A stretch of DNA of 36,298 nt from Verrucomicrobiota bacterium. Its GTDB lineage: Bacteria > Verrucomicrobiota > Verrucomicrobiia > Opitutales > Opitutaceae. Where the stretch lies: positions 1 through 36,298 of the forward strand of contig CANIWJ010000028.1 of the NCBI GenBank assembly GCA_947471035.1. Reading direction: 5' to 3'. The position numbers were made by a program, and so were the translations under genes. Every line of letters starts with the position of its first letter. Position 1 is the first letter of the stretch. Of the stretch, positions 1 to 8,554 are shown one piece after another. A model generated the notes under the pieces. That model searched no databases. It was not told the DNA's origin and was given only the letters and a program-made list of their open reading frames with translations.

Positions 1-1233
1 GACCACCATCGCTCCAAGGAGAAACCCTTGGAACACGGCATCTTGATCAACCCCCACGCGCACGACCAGCCCGGCGACGATGCCTGGCGCCAGATGTGCA
101 CCGTCGGGCTGGTTTTCAAACTCGTGCACGGCCTGGTCAAGGAACTGCGGGCCGAGGGCAGCACCGAAGCACAGTCGGTAAAACTGCGTGATTACCTCGA
201 TCTCGTAGCGCTGGGAACGGTCGCCGATCTGGTGCCTTTGCAAGAAGAGAACCGCATCCTCGCCAGCTACGGACTGCGCACGCTGAAGGAAGCCGCCCGC
301 CCTGGTCTGCGCGCGCTGATGGACGTGGCCGGCGTCCGCCCCGGCCAGGATCTGATGCCGGTGGACATCTCCTTCCGGCTCGGACCGCGCATCAACGCCT
401 CCGGACGCCTGGCCGACGCCGCGCTTTCCGTGGAGTTGATTCTCAGCGAGGACGCGCACTTCTGCCGCGAAACCGCCGAGCAGCTCGATTCGTTTAATCG
501 CGAGCGGCAAGACATCGAACGCGGCATCACCGACGAAGCCGAGCGCATGATCGAAGGCGGCTTGCTCGATCAAGCCGGCATCGTGCTTTACGCCGACGGC
601 TGGCACCCCGGAGTGGTCGGCATCGTGGCCGGGCGGGTGAGTCGTAAATACAACCGCCCCTGCATCGTGCTGGGCAACGAAGGCATTCTGGCCAAGGGCT
701 CGGGGCGAAGCGTCGAAGGCATTAATCTGGTCGAGGTGCTGGGCGGTTGCGCCGATCTGCTCTCAAGCTGGGGCGGCCACCCGATGGCCGTCGGCGTGGC
801 CCTGGAAAAACCACGACTGGACGCGTTTCGGGTGCGGTTTTCCGAAGCGGTGAAAACCTGGACCGGTGGCCGGGAGATCCAACCCGAACTCACCCTCTCC
901 GCTTGGTTGAGGCTCGATCAGATCAACGAAAAACTCATGGACGAGCTCGCGCTCATGCATCCCTTCGGGCAGGCCAACCCGGAGCCCAGGTTCGGCTTGC
1001 GCGGCGTGGTGCTGCGGCAACGGCCAGACATTTTCAAAAGCGTTCATTTCCGTTTCGCGCTCGAGACCGGCGACGGACGCCGCCGTCTCTTCGGCGTGGC
1101 GTGGAAAATGGCCGACCGCCTGCCACCGACCGGCGTTCCCTTGGATTTCGCGGTCGAGCTGGCGTGGAATTTTTTCAACGACCGCCGCACCATTCAGTTG
1201 GAATTGGTCGATTGGCGTCCGTCCGCGACTTAA
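1..1233 (+). CDS. recJ: Single-stranded-DNA-specific exonuclease RecJ, 5' end cut by window
   Basis: RecJ degrades single-stranded DNA 5' to 3' in recombinational repair. Frame 1 is open from the first base, and its first three codons read D-H-H, the family's signature metal-binding motif, so the N-terminal part lies outside the window. The visible 410 residues contain ALGTVADLVPL (DHH subdomain), GPRINASGR (about residue 128), HPGVVGIVAGR (about 202) and GGHPMAVG (nt 772 onward, DHHA1 domain), followed by the C-terminal OB-like part. Together these match the C-terminal two thirds of a typical RecJ of about 570 residues. A TTG at 28 is an internal codon, not the start. The next gene follows after 57 bp on the same strand and may be cotranscribed. 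Identification is firm. Confidence 0.96.
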   Translation, partial: DHHRSKEKPLEHGILINPHAHDQPGDDAWRQMCTVGLVFKLVHGLVKELRAEGSTEAQSVKLRDYLDLVALGTVADLVPLQEENRILASYGLRTLKEAARPGLRALMDVAGVRPGQDLMPVDISFRLGPRINASGRLADAALSVELILSEDAHFCRETAEQLDSFNRERQDIERGITDEAERMIEGGLLDQAGIVLYADGWHPGVVGIVAGRVSRKYNRPCIVLGNEGILAKGSGRSVEGINLVEVLGGCADLLSSWGGHPMAVGVALEKPRLDAFRVRFSEAVKTWTGGREIQPELTLSAWLRLDQINEKLMDELALMHPFGQANPEPRFGLRGVVLRQRPDIFKSVHFRFALETGDGRRRLFGVAWKMADRLPPTGVPLDFAVELAWNFFNDRRTIQLELVDWRPSAT

Positions 1234-1290
1234 GGCTCGCTCCTTAGCAAAACGCTTGGCGGACGCGGATCGGCGCGTGATTGTTAACCC

Positions 1291-2124
1291 ATGCGCATCG
1301 CCATCATCGCCGACATCCATGGCAACCTTCCCGCGCTTGAGGCCGTACTCGCCGAGATCGAAACCCTGAAACCGGACCGCTTGGTGGTGGCGGGAGACGT
1401 GGTGGACGGCGGGCCGGATTCCGCCGGATGCTGGCGCCGGGTGCGGGCCCTGGGCTGCCCGGTGCTGCGCGGCAACCACGAGCGCTACGTCTTCGACTAC
1501 GGCACGCCCCGGGCCGACCCGGCCTGGGCCTCGCCCCAATTCGCCCCCCTTCGAGTAGCGCGGGCCGAGTTGACGCCGGAGGAAATCGCCGAACTGGCGG
1601 CCTTGCCCCCGCATTGGCGCGACCCCGCCCTGCCCGAACTGCTCATCGTGCACGCCTCCCTGCGGGGTGATAACGACTCCATTTTCCCCTACACGCCAGA
1701 CGCGTTAATCGATCCCCTTTTCGAGGGCATAGAGCCCGCAGTGCGACTCATCGTGCGTGGCCACAATCACTTCTGCTCCCAACGGGAGTGGGGCCAGCGT
1801 CGGATCTATACCTCGGGCAGCGTCGGCCTGCCCCAGGATGGCAACCCGGCCGCGCAATTCCTAGTCCTCGAACGCAGCTCCGACGGCGTTTGGTCGGGCC
1901 GGCACCGGGTGGTGCGTTACGATGTGGGCGCCACGCTGCGACGCTTCCGCGACTCGGGTTATCTGGACCGCGCCGGACCACTCGGGCAGTTGTTCTATCG
2001 CGAAGTCGAGACGGGCACCCATCAAGTAGTGCCGTTTTTACGATTCTACGGAATCGCCCGTGGTCGCGGCCTGCACTGGACCTTGGAAGAAACCCTCCGG
2101 CGATTTTTTGAAACCAATGGTTAA
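1291..2124 (+). CDS. Calcineurin-like metallophosphoesterase (YfcE/MPP superfamily)
   Basis: This is a predicted cytosolic metal-dependent phosphoesterase of 277 residues. All the metal-ligand motifs of the superfamily are visible in order: DIHGN (D8, H10), GDVVDGG (D36), GNHE (N62, H63), IVHAS (H121) and RGHNH (H158, H160). These should bind a dinuclear metal centre. The fold motifs resemble the YfcE/serine-threonine phosphatase-like group, but the substrate (phosphodiester, nucleotide or phosphoprotein) cannot be read from the sequence. The ATG at 1291 puts the first motif at the expected distance from the N-terminus; no Shine-Dalgarno sequence precedes it. It lies 57 bp after recJ. The biochemical class is sure, the physiological role unknown. 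Confidence 0.88.
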   Translation: MRIAIIADIHGNLPALEAVLAEIETLKPDRLVVAGDVVDGGPDSAGCWRRVRALGCPVLRGNHERYVFDYGTPRADPAWASPQFAPLRVARAELTPEEIAELAALPPHWRDPALPELLIVHASLRGDNDSIFPYTPDALIDPLFEGIEPAVRLIVRGHNHFCSQREWGQRRIYTSGSVGLPQDGNPAAQFLVLERSSDGVWSGRHRVVRYDVGATLRRFRDSGYLDRAGPLGQLFYREVETGTHQVVPFLRFYGIARGRGLHWTLEETLRRFFETNG

Positions 2125-2136
2125 CACCGGTGCCAC

Positions 2137-2340
2137 CGATAAACCTCAGTCTGATTAAAAAAATCCTTGCGCCTCACGTCGCTGGTTAAGAACGTATTCA
2201 TCTGCGTTAGTGAGACCTCGACGGTTAAGAGGTCGCACCATGACTGGTCCGGCATTCCGCCGGATTAGAACGGTGGCACCGGCCGATCTCGCGTTTGACA
2301 CCGCGGGCGAAGCGGGTGGCACGGAGCCCCCAAGGCCCCC
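2137..2340 (+). promoter_or_regulatory. Hairpin-rich leader upstream of rpsO
   Basis: This non-coding stretch in front of rpsO holds three consecutive perfect short hairpins: GACCTC/GAGGTC (2214-2219/2229-2234), ACCA/TGGT (2237-2240/2245-2248) and CCGGC/GCCGG (2249-2253/2259-2263). A near-palindrome CGGTGGCACCG follows at 2271-2281. The octamer GGTGGCAC occurs twice (2272-2279 and 2315-2322). In several bacteria S15 binds its own mRNA leader to repress translation, so an autoregulatory role is plausible, but the structure does not match a leader I can name. Confidence 0.4.
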
Positions 2341-2355
2341 TGCAGTTATGTAACT

Positions 2356-2361
2356 TATAAT
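2356..2361 (+). promoter_or_regulatory. Possible -10 box for rpsO
   Basis: A consensus TATAAT ends 13 bp before the rpsO ATG. No convincing -35 hexamer lies 16-18 bp upstream, where the sequence is C-rich. If used, the mRNA leader would be only about 7 nt and would exclude the upstream hairpins. It may therefore be chance AT-richness before the start codon. Confidence 0.3.
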
Positions 2362-2374
2362 AAACCAACACAAT

Positions 2375-2638
2375 ATGTCCACCGCCGTTAGCATCGAAAC
2401 CATCGCCCAGTTCAAGCATCACGAGAAAGACACCGGCTCATCCGAAGTCCAGATCGCGATCCTCACTGGCCGCATCAACCACCTCACCGAACATCTTCGC
2501 ACCCATCGCAAGGACTTCCACAGCCGCCGTGGTCTCCTCCAGATGGCCAGCCGCCGTCGCAAGCTTCTCGATTACGTGAAGCGCCAAGACGTTAACAAAT
2601 ACGTCGAGCTGCTCGCCAAGCTCGGCCTCCGCAAGTAA
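2375..2638 (+). CDS. rpsO: 30S ribosomal protein S15
   Basis: S15 is a primary 16S rRNA-binding protein of the small-subunit platform. The 87-residue product is close to the usual 89. It has the family features: an N-terminal helix with TGSSEVQIA, then [23 protein letters not shown], and the C-terminal LDYVK and LAKLGLRK. The ATG is preceded by an AT-rich stretch and lacks a Shine-Dalgarno sequence. The gene is followed at once by a strong intrinsic terminator and then by pnp, the common bacterial order rpsO-pnp. Regulation may involve the structured region upstream. Confidence 0.98.
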   Translation: MSTAVSIETIAQFKHHEKDTGSSEVQIAILTGRINHLTEHLRTHRKDFHSRRGLLQMASRRRKLLDYVKRQDVNKYVELLAKLGLRK

Positions 2639-2649
2639 TTGCCCACTCT

Positions 2650-2686
2650 AAGAGGCGACCCGATCCGCGGGTCGCCTCTTGTCTTT
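2650..2686 (+). terminator. Intrinsic terminator after rpsO
   Basis: A perfect 12-bp stem (2650-2661 with 2669-2680, 7-nt loop) starts 12 bp after the rpsO stop and ends in TTGTCTTT. It should separate most rpsO transcripts from pnp. Confidence 0.85.
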
Positions 2687-3014
2687 ACCGACATCGCCTA
2701 GGCTTCGGACCGAGACTTTTCCATCTGCCTCCCTGCCCTCCGTGGGACGGGCTGCAAATCGAAATCTCTCGTCCCGCCGACGACCGAGTAACCGGCCACG
2801 GTTCGAGCCCCTCTTAGGCCGACCGACCGTTCCTTAGATTTCCTACTTTTTGCGCCGTCTGCGCCCCCTCAACGTAAGCTCCTGCTCGGATTTTCGTTGT
2901 CCCGCCGAACGGCCTTAAAAACCCAACAAACATCGAATCAGCGGCTGCGCGTCGCCGTCTGTTCGATTCTACTATCCGCGACGCGTAACCGTATCCGTTA
3001 AAAAAGTATCCGTC
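2687..3014 (+). other. Long pnp leader with a stem-loop
   Basis: About 330 bp without a credible reading frame separate the rpsO terminator from pnp. Near the 3' end is a two-part stem: ATCGAA (2932-2937) pairs with TTCGAT (2962-2967), and inside it CGGC (2942-2945) pairs with GCCG (2954-2957), with a symmetric 4x4 internal loop. In Escherichia coli a leader stem cut by RNase III mediates PNPase autocontrol. A similar role here is only a guess from position. No promoter hexamers were convincing. Confidence 0.35.
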
Positions 3015-5243
3015 ATGTCCCTAGTTCAAAAGCACTCCGTTACTGTTCCCTCCCTCGGGATCACCTTCTCCACCGGCACCTACGCCGCCCTTGCCAATGG
3101 CGCGGTCAACGTCGCCGTCGGCGAGACCAACCTCTTCGTCACCGCCTGCGTCTCCGCCTCGGTCAAGCCCGGCCAGGACTTCTTCCCTCTCACCGTCGAT
3201 TATCGCGAGAAATACGCCGCCGCCGGCCGTTTTCCCGGTGGTTATTTCAAACGCGAGGGCCGCCCTTCTGAGAAGGAAATCCTAACCTCCCGTCTTTGCG
3301 ACCGTCCCTGCCGTCCCCTCTTCCCCGAGGGTTTTCTTAATGAGGTCCAGATCATCGGCCAGCTCCTCTCCGCCGACCAGATCAACGACGCCGACATCCC
3401 CATGATCAACGGCGCGTCCGCCGCGCTCGCCATCTCCGATATTCCCTGGGCCGGCCCCATCGCCGGCGTCCGCGTCGCCGAGATCGACGGTCAATTCGTG
3501 GCCAACCCCAACCTCGACCAAATGGCCACCAGCTCCCTCGACCTCATCTACGTGGGAACCGAGAAGGACATGCTCATGATCGAGGGCTCCGCCGATCAGA
3601 TCAGCGAAGATCGCTTCATCGAAGCCCTCGCCTTCGGTCAGCAAGCCATCCAGCCCATCATCGCCGCGATCAAGGAACTCGTTGCCCTCGTCGGCAAACC
3701 CAAGGCCACCTTCAACCTCGTCGGCGCCACTCCCGAGGCCCGCGCCATCATCGAGCGCGTCGTGCCCGCCGAGCGCATCTCCGCCGCCATCTTCGGCAAG
3801 GAAAAAGCCGCCCGCGGCGCCGCCGTTAAGCTCCTCAAGGAAGAAGCCAAGGCCGCCCTCGTCGCCGAACTCGGCGCGGACAAGTTCACCGACGTCGATC
3901 TCTCCGTCGTCTTCGAAGACCTCCAATACACCGCCTACCGTAACACCGTCCTCGAAAAGGGCGTGCGCGCCGATGGCCGTGGCAAGACCGACCTCCGCCC
4001 CCTCCAGGCCGCCGTTGGCGTACTGCCCCGCGTCCACGGTTCCGCCATGTTCCAGCGTGGCGACACCCAAAACATCGCCATCACCACCCTCGGGCCGACC
4101 AAGGAAGCCCAGGAAATGGACGGCCTCACCGGCGGCGCGACCTCAAAGTCGTTCATCCTTCACTACAACTTCCCTCCTTTCTCCGTCGGCGAGACCGGTC
4201 GTTACGGCTCACCCGGCCGCCGCGAAGTCGGCCACGGTGCGCTCGCCGAGCGCTCCCTCGTCCCCGTCCTCCCGCCCGAGGATGTGTTCCCCTACTCCAT
4301 CCGCGTCGTCTCCGAGATCATGGCCTCCAACGGCTCGACCTCCATGGCTTCGATCTGCGGCGGCTGTCTCGCCCTCATGGACGCCGGCGTGCCCATCATC
4401 GCCCCCGTCGCCGGCATCTCCTGCGGCCTGATGACCAAGAATAACGCTGACGGCTCCATCGCCCAATGGACCACCATCACCGACATCCTCGGTGAGGAAG
4501 ACCACTTCGGCGACATGGACTTCAAGCTCGCCGGCACCACCAAGGGCATCACCGGCTTCCAGCTCGATCTCAAGATCAAGGGCCTCCCCTTCGAGATCGC
4601 CAAGACCGCCATCCACCAGGCTCGCGAAGCCCGCGTCGAAATCCTCAAGGTCATGCTCGGCAGCCTGCCCGCCCCCCGCAAGGACCTCAGCACCTTCGCG
4701 CCCCGCATCCAGACCATCCAGATCGACCCCGAGAAAATCGGCGCCCTCATCGGCCCCGGCGGTAAAAACATCCGCCGCATCGTCGAGACCACCGGCGCGC
4801 AGATCGACATCTCCGACGACGATTCCGGCAAGGTCTTCGTTTACTCCAACAACGGCGCCGCCATGGCCCGCGCCATCCAGGAAATCGACGCCGTCTGCGG
4901 CGGCGCTGGCGGCGGCGGCGGACGTGACGGTGGCCGCGGCGGCAACGCCGGCGGTCCCCCGATCGAGATCGGCAAGATCTACACCGGCCGCGTCACCGGC
5001 GTGAAAGACTTCGGTGCCTTCGTCGAGTGCACCCCCGGCAAGGAAGGCCTTTGCCACATCAGCGAACTGGCCGACTTCCGCGTTCGCCGCACCGAAGACG
5101 TGGTCAAGATGGGCGACAGCATCACCGTGAAGTGCATCGGCATCGACGAGCGCTCCGGCAAGGTGCGCCTATCCCGCAAAGCCGCCATGGCCGAGCTCGA
5201 GGGCCAGCCCGCCACCCCGTCGGCAGAACCCGCCAACGCCTAA
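3015..5243 (+). CDS. pnp: Polyribonucleotide nucleotidyltransferase (PNPase)
   Basis: PNPase is the phosphorolytic 3'-5' exoribonuclease of bacterial mRNA decay. The 742-residue protein has two RNase PH-like cores. The first holds [20 protein letters not shown], and the second [30 protein letters not shown] and [13 protein letters not shown]. Then come a KH domain (about 561-625, with [11 protein letters not shown]), a glycine/arginine-rich linker (about 628-647) and an S1 domain (about 649-722, with [14 protein letters not shown]). It is about 30 residues longer than the E. coli enzyme, largely because of the Gly-rich linker and the tail. The ATG at 3015 has no Shine-Dalgarno sequence. The strand is extremely C-rich at codon third positions, which creates long shadow frames. 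Confidence 0.98.
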   Translation: MSLVQKHSVTVPSLGITFSTGTYAALANGAVNVAVGETNLFVTACVSASVKPGQDFFPLTVDYREKYAAAGRFPGGYFKREGRPSEKEILTSRLCDRPCRPLFPEGFLNEVQIIGQLLSADQINDADIPMINGASAALAISDIPWAGPIAGVRVAEIDGQFVANPNLDQMATSSLDLIYVGTEKDMLMIEGSADQISEDRFIEALAFGQQAIQPIIAAIKELVALVGKPKATFNLVGATPEARAIIERVVPAERISAAIFGKEKAARGAAVKLLKEEAKAALVAELGADKFTDVDLSVVFEDLQYTAYRNTVLEKGVRADGRGKTDLRPLQAAVGVLPRVHGSAMFQRGDTQNIAITTLGPTKEAQEMDGLTGGATSKSFILHYNFPPFSVGETGRYGSPGRREVGHGALAERSLVPVLPPEDVFPYSIRVVSEIMASNGSTSMASICGGCLALMDAGVPIIAPVAGISCGLMTKNNADGSIAQWTTITDILGEEDHFGDMDFKLAGTTKGITGFQLDLKIKGLPFEIAKTAIHQAREARVEILKVMLGSLPAPRKDLSTFAPRIQTIQIDPEKIGALIGPGGKNIRRIVETTGAQIDISDDDSGKVFVYSNNGAAMARAIQEIDAVCGGAGGGGGRDGGRGGNAGGPPIEIGKIYTGRVTGVKDFGAFVECTPGKEGLCHISELADFRVRRTEDVVKMGDSITVKCIGIDERSGKVRLSRKAAMAELEGQPATPSAEPANA

Positions 5244-5252
5244 GTAAAACAC

Positions 5253-5335
5253 CGGAAGGTCGCCGCCAGTCGGCGACCTTCCGTGAGTCCCGGCCCGCGA
5301 GCGCGTTTAAAACGCCTCGTGGGTCTTTTTTTGGT
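5253..5335 (+). terminator. Terminator region between convergent pnp and the HDOD gene
   Basis: A perfect 13-bp stem (5253-5265 with 5271-5283, 5-nt loop) follows the pnp stop but has no T run. About 20 bp further, a second hairpin around GCGTTTAAAACGC leads into GGGTCTTTTTTTGG, which supplies the T tract. The second structure sits 16 bp past the stop of the opposing HDOD gene and may act on both strands. Confidence 0.7.
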
Positions 5336-5350
5336 CCGCCCCCGTGTCGG

Positions 5351-6217
5351 TCAAAAATCCACCTGGCCGGTGTTCAACCGGTCGTGCAGCAAACGCGTGG
5401 CCCGCTCGAAAACCGTGGGCAGCGTCGCCTCCAGCATCTCGGCATTGAGGCCGTGCGCGGCGAGCAGCTCCTGATCGAGCGTATAAAAAAACGCGTCCTC
5501 CCCCTGCCCCGCCCCGAAAGCCGCCGCCATATGCTGGGCGGCATGAATATGCGCAGCCAGCGCGGCATGCTCGGGGGGCAGATCCACGGTGGGTGGATTA
5601 AATTTGGCCACTACCACACACGCCTCGGGGAAACGCCATTCGGCCAGCAAACGCGCGCTCACCGCCGCATGATTAAAGCCTAGCACGGCCGTCTCCGCCT
5701 CCAACCATGTGCCGCCCAATTCGGCCCGGCGCGCACGGATGTCCGCAAAGGACGGCGCGCAACTAAACGCCACCGCCAGTTTGCCGATCTCGTGCACCAG
5801 ACCGCAGGTGTAAGCCATGGCCGGATCAACCCGGCCCGTGCGTTGCGCCAACGCCTCCGCCGCCACCGCACTGATCAGCGAAGCCCGGCAAAAATCACCG
5901 GCTTCCCAGCAATAACCTTCGACCTTGATCGACATCCAGCGCGAGGCCATGGAAAGCGCCGCGAGTCGATAAAGCTCGCGCAAGCCGAGCCGTATCACCG
6001 CCTCGCCCACCGTTGAAACCGGTGAACCGCCGGAAAAATACACCGAATTAGCGATTCGCACCGTCGCGCTTGCCAGCACCGGATCGAGCTGGATCAGTGC
6101 TGCCAGTTCGTCGATGCCTGCGTCCGGGCTCTCTAGGAGCGTAACCAAGCGAGGCAAAAGCGCAGGCGAACAAGGTAACTTCAGCGCCTGCGCGCAGACT
6201 TCATCGAGCGTGATCAT
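5351..6217 (-). CDS. HDOD-domain signalling protein
   Basis: This is a 288-residue HDOD protein (an HD-GYP relative usually lacking phosphodiesterase activity). The domain fills most of the chain: PCSPALLPRLVTLLESP, the QLDPVLASATVRIANSVYF segment near residue 45, the AVIRLG helix and a C-terminal part with AMAYTCGLVHEIGKLAVA. HDOD proteins act in signal-output modules for chemotaxis, c-di-GMP and motility control. The start is 12 bp downstream of the cheA stop, so the two genes are almost certainly cotranscribed. No DNA-binding or GGDEF domain is attached. The family call is firm, the exact output unknown. Confidence 0.88.
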   Translation of the reverse strand: MITLDEVCAQALKLPCSPALLPRLVTLLESPDAGIDELAALIQLDPVLASATVRIANSVYFSGGSPVSTVGEAVIRLGLRELYRLAALSMASRWMSIKVEGYCWEAGDFCRASLISAVAAEALAQRTGRVDPAMAYTCGLVHEIGKLAVAFSCAPSFADIRARRAELGGTWLEAETAVLGFNHAAVSARLLAEWRFPEACVVVAKFNPPTVDLPPEHAALAAHIHAAQHMAAAFGAGQGEDAFFYTLDQELLAAHGLNAEMLEATLPTVFERATRLLHDRLNTGQVDF

Positions 6218-6229
6218 AAATAAAAGCGC

Positions 6230-8353
6230 TCAACCCGAACACAGCGAGGCCGGGTCCAGGATCAGTGCGATGGTACCATCGCCCAGAATCGCCCCGCCCG
6301 CCACGCCCGGAAGGTTTTGCAGGTAAGCACCGAGATTCTTGATCACAACCTCCTGCTTATTGAGCAATTCGTCCACCAACAGCGCATATACCCTGCCGCC
6401 AAGCTCAATGATGACCACGATGCCCTGGGTGGGATCTTCCACCGCGCCTTCGATGCCGAAGCGCCGGTGCAACCGATGCAGCGGCAGTATGCTGCCCCGA
6501 TGATCCATCACCTCGCCCCGACCCTGAATGGTCGTAAGCATCTCGCGCGAAGGCCGTAGCGCGACCTGCACCATGATGGTCGGCAGGATAAACCGGTCCG
6601 CGCCCACCCGGACCAGCAAGCCATCGATAATGGCGGTGGTCAGCGGTAACTGGATACGGAACGTAGTGCCCTGGCCTTCCTCGGTATCGATCTGGATATG
6701 GCCGCGCAGCCGCTCGATATTGCGCTTCACCACGTCCATGCCGACACCGCGGCCGGAGACCGCCGTCACCTTCTCCGCGGTGGAAAACCCGGGGAGGAAA
6801 ATCATGTTAACAATCTCGTCCGGAGAAGGGTTGACCCCCTCCGCGACGAGTCCCTGACGGCGCGCCTTGTCGAGCACGCGGGCACGGTTGATGCCGCGTC
6901 CGTCGTCCACCAATTCGATCACCAGATTGCTGCCCTCGTGATAGGCCGCGAGTCGCAGCCGGCCTTGCTCCGGCTTGCCGGCCTTGCTCCGGTCAGCGGG
7001 GGACTCCAGTCCGTGATCAAGTGAGTTGCGCACCATGTGAACCAGCGGATCGACGATCTCCTCCGCCACGGTGCGGTCTATCTCGGTTTCATCGCCGCGC
7101 GTCTCAAACGCGACCAGCTTGCCGAAATCTCTCGAAAGGTCGCGCACCAGGCGCTCCATACGCTGAAAAGTCGGCTTGATTGGCACCATGCGCAGCGACA
7201 TCGCGGTGAGTTGTAACTCTTTCGTGATGCGAGTGAGTTGGGCTAGATTACGCACCAGCGTGGAGCCGCTGGCGTCCACGCCCTTGGCCGATTCGATCAA
7301 CTGGCTCTGCACAATCACCAGTTCCCCCACCACATCGACCAGCGAGTCGAGTTTCTCGGTGTTAACCCGCACCGAGGACGAGGCCGCCACTGCCGTCGGC
7401 TTGGCCCCGGCCTCGATCGCAAACGGAGCCGTCGTGACGGTGTTCGACTCGACCGGGATCACCGTCGATGAAGGCGTCGGTGCAGCAGCGACGGGGGCCG
7501 CAGCATTCGCGACAACGACCGGTGCCGAGGCACCGACTACATCGGGCACAGAAAGACGACGCACTGCCGCAATCAGATGCGATACGTGGACTGCTTTGTC
7601 GGGCTGGCGGCCGCTTTCTAGGGCCACCGTGATTTGCCCCATCATTTCCTGAATCGCATCCCGGCTGTTCAACACCTCGGTGATAATCGCCGGGGTGAGC
7701 CGCAAACGATCAGTCCGCGCCAAATCGAGCAACGACTCCACCTCATGGGTGAGCTTATGCATCGGCACTAAATGGAGAAACCCGGACACGCCCTTGATGG
7801 TGTGAAACGAACGGAAAAGACCATTCAGCGCATCACGATCATCGGGCGCGGCGTCGAGCGCCAGCAATGCGGCCTCGATTTGCTGTAAATGGTCCAACCC
7901 CTCGGAGTGGAACTCACCCAGCAGCTCGCGGTTCTCAGCCAGATCGAGCTGCATAATTTCGTCGACCTCGGCGACTGTCGCGGGAGCCGCCGCCGCCGTA
8001 GTAGCCGCCGTGACTGGTGAAGTTGCCGCCATCGTGACAAACGGCTCCGGTATTTTCCCCTGACGCGCTGCGGCCAGTGCCCCGGTGAGCCAGCCGGCAA
8101 TATCTTTAATATGTTGCGCGGCATTTGCATCCAACGGTTTCGCCTCGTTGAGCAAAATATCCAGACGTGTATGCAAGGCCTTGATCGCCGCGACTAAATC
8201 AGGCGCATCAGATACGTGGCCAAGCATTTCCGTGAGTAAACTGTAACAAGGGATTAAACCCTCATCGCTCTCTGCTTGGGCGAAGATGGATTCACCGGCA
8301 AAGCGGCTGGCGAGATCGTCAAGCAGGGCAAAAGTTGAAGCTTGGAGGGTCAT
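6230..8353 (-). CDS. cheA: Chemotaxis histidine kinase CheA
   Basis: CheA autophosphorylates on an HPt histidine and passes the phosphate to response regulators. The 707 residues are arranged as an N-terminal helical region of about 130 residues, then an HPt domain (about 135-250) with FHTIKG (H184), an Ala/Pro-rich linker (about 270-325), a dimerisation helix pair (about 328-395), a HATPase domain with N box RNSLDHGLE (about 442), G1 DDGRGI (483) and G2 GRGVGMD (534), and a CheW-like domain (about 575-705). I see no separate P2 (CheY-binding) domain. HDOD follows at 12 bp and cheW diverges upstream. No receptor, cheY, cheB or cheR gene is in the window. A sigma-28-like element lies in front. 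Confidence 0.95.
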   Translation of the reverse strand: MTLQASTFALLDDLASRFAGESIFAQAESDEGLIPCYSLLTEMLGHVSDAPDLVAAIKALHTRLDILLNEAKPLDANAAQHIKDIAGWLTGALAAARQGKIPEPFVTMAATSPVTAATTAAAAPATVAEVDEIMQLDLAENRELLGEFHSEGLDHLQQIEAALLALDAAPDDRDALNGLFRSFHTIKGVSGFLHLVPMHKLTHEVESLLDLARTDRLRLTPAIITEVLNSRDAIQEMMGQITVALESGRQPDKAVHVSHLIAAVRRLSVPDVVGASAPVVVANAAAPVAAAPTPSSTVIPVESNTVTTAPFAIEAGAKPTAVAASSSVRVNTEKLDSLVDVVGELVIVQSQLIESAKGVDASGSTLVRNLAQLTRITKELQLTAMSLRMVPIKPTFQRMERLVRDLSRDFGKLVAFETRGDETEIDRTVAEEIVDPLVHMVRNSLDHGLESPADRSKAGKPEQGRLRLAAYHEGSNLVIELVDDGRGINRARVLDKARRQGLVAEGVNPSPDEIVNMIFLPGFSTAEKVTAVSGRGVGMDVVKRNIERLRGHIQIDTEEGQGTTFRIQLPLTTAIIDGLLVRVGADRFILPTIMVQVALRPSREMLTTIQGRGEVMDHRGSILPLHRLHRRFGIEGAVEDPTQGIVVIIELGGRVYALLVDELLNKQEVVIKNLGAYLQNLPGVAGGAILGDGTIALILDPASLCSG

Positions 8354-8397
8354 AAGCGACGGATAAAAGGGATTACGCTATTTGCGGGGCGCAGCTA

Positions 8398-8425
8398 CCT
8401 ACGGCACGCAAGCCCCCCAACTTTA
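8398..8425 (-). promoter_or_regulatory. Possible sigma-28-type promoter for cheA
   Basis: Read on the minus strand, TAAAGTTG (8425-8418) is followed after 12 bp by GCCGTAGG (8405-8398). The -35 fits the FliA consensus TAAAGTTT. The -10 keeps GCCG but departs afterwards, and the spacer is one base longer than the ideal 11. It lies 45 bp before the cheA ATG. Confidence 0.4.
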
Positions 8426-8471
8426 GGGGTTAAGCCGGTTTTTATAGACCCAAAAATAATTCAGATTTCGG

Positions 8472-8498
8472 TAAAGTTCCCTTCATTCGGGCCGATAA
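8472..8498 (+). promoter_or_regulatory. Sigma-28 (FliA) promoter for cheW
   Basis: TAAAGTTC (8472-8479), an 11-bp spacer, then GCCGATAA (8491-8498). This matches the flagellar sigma-28 consensus (TAAAGTTT, N11, GCCGATAA) in every position but the last base of the -35. Transcription would start near 8505, about 50 bp before the cheW ATG. Confidence 0.82.
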
Positions 8499-8554
8499 GC
8501 CTTTGTGCCTAGTTTCATTGCCTAGGTTAACCGAAAGAAACTTATTTCCCCTAA

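Noticed and set aside
2270..2330. T-box-like core (GGTGGCACCG, GGGTGGCAC) before rpsO
   Set aside because: The motif resembles the T-box antiterminator, but no stem I, no terminator with a T run and no tRNA-linked gene follow. rpsO is not a known T-box target.
2795..2820. tRNA T-loop-like GGTTCGAGCCC
   Set aside because: The flanking bases do not form the 5-bp T stem and no acceptor, D or anticodon arm can be placed.
3282..4070. Long antisense frame within pnp (also others in purL)
   Set aside because: These minus-strand frames arise from strong third-position G/C in the real gene and have no motif or family match.
8381..8460. c-di-GMP riboswitch-like words (GGTAGGTAG-like, CACGCAA) before cheA
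   Set aside because: Isolated words only; the conserved GEMM stems and tetraloop receptor could not be placed. The bases are better explained by the sigma-28-like elements.
8443..8530. Three short words (TATAGACCC, ATAAGCC, TAGGTTAA) in the same order before cheW and again at 29991-30056
   Set aside because: Each is short and the spacings differ (for example about 70 versus 50 bp). The second site lacks a sigma-28 -35 element. Too weak to call a shared control region.
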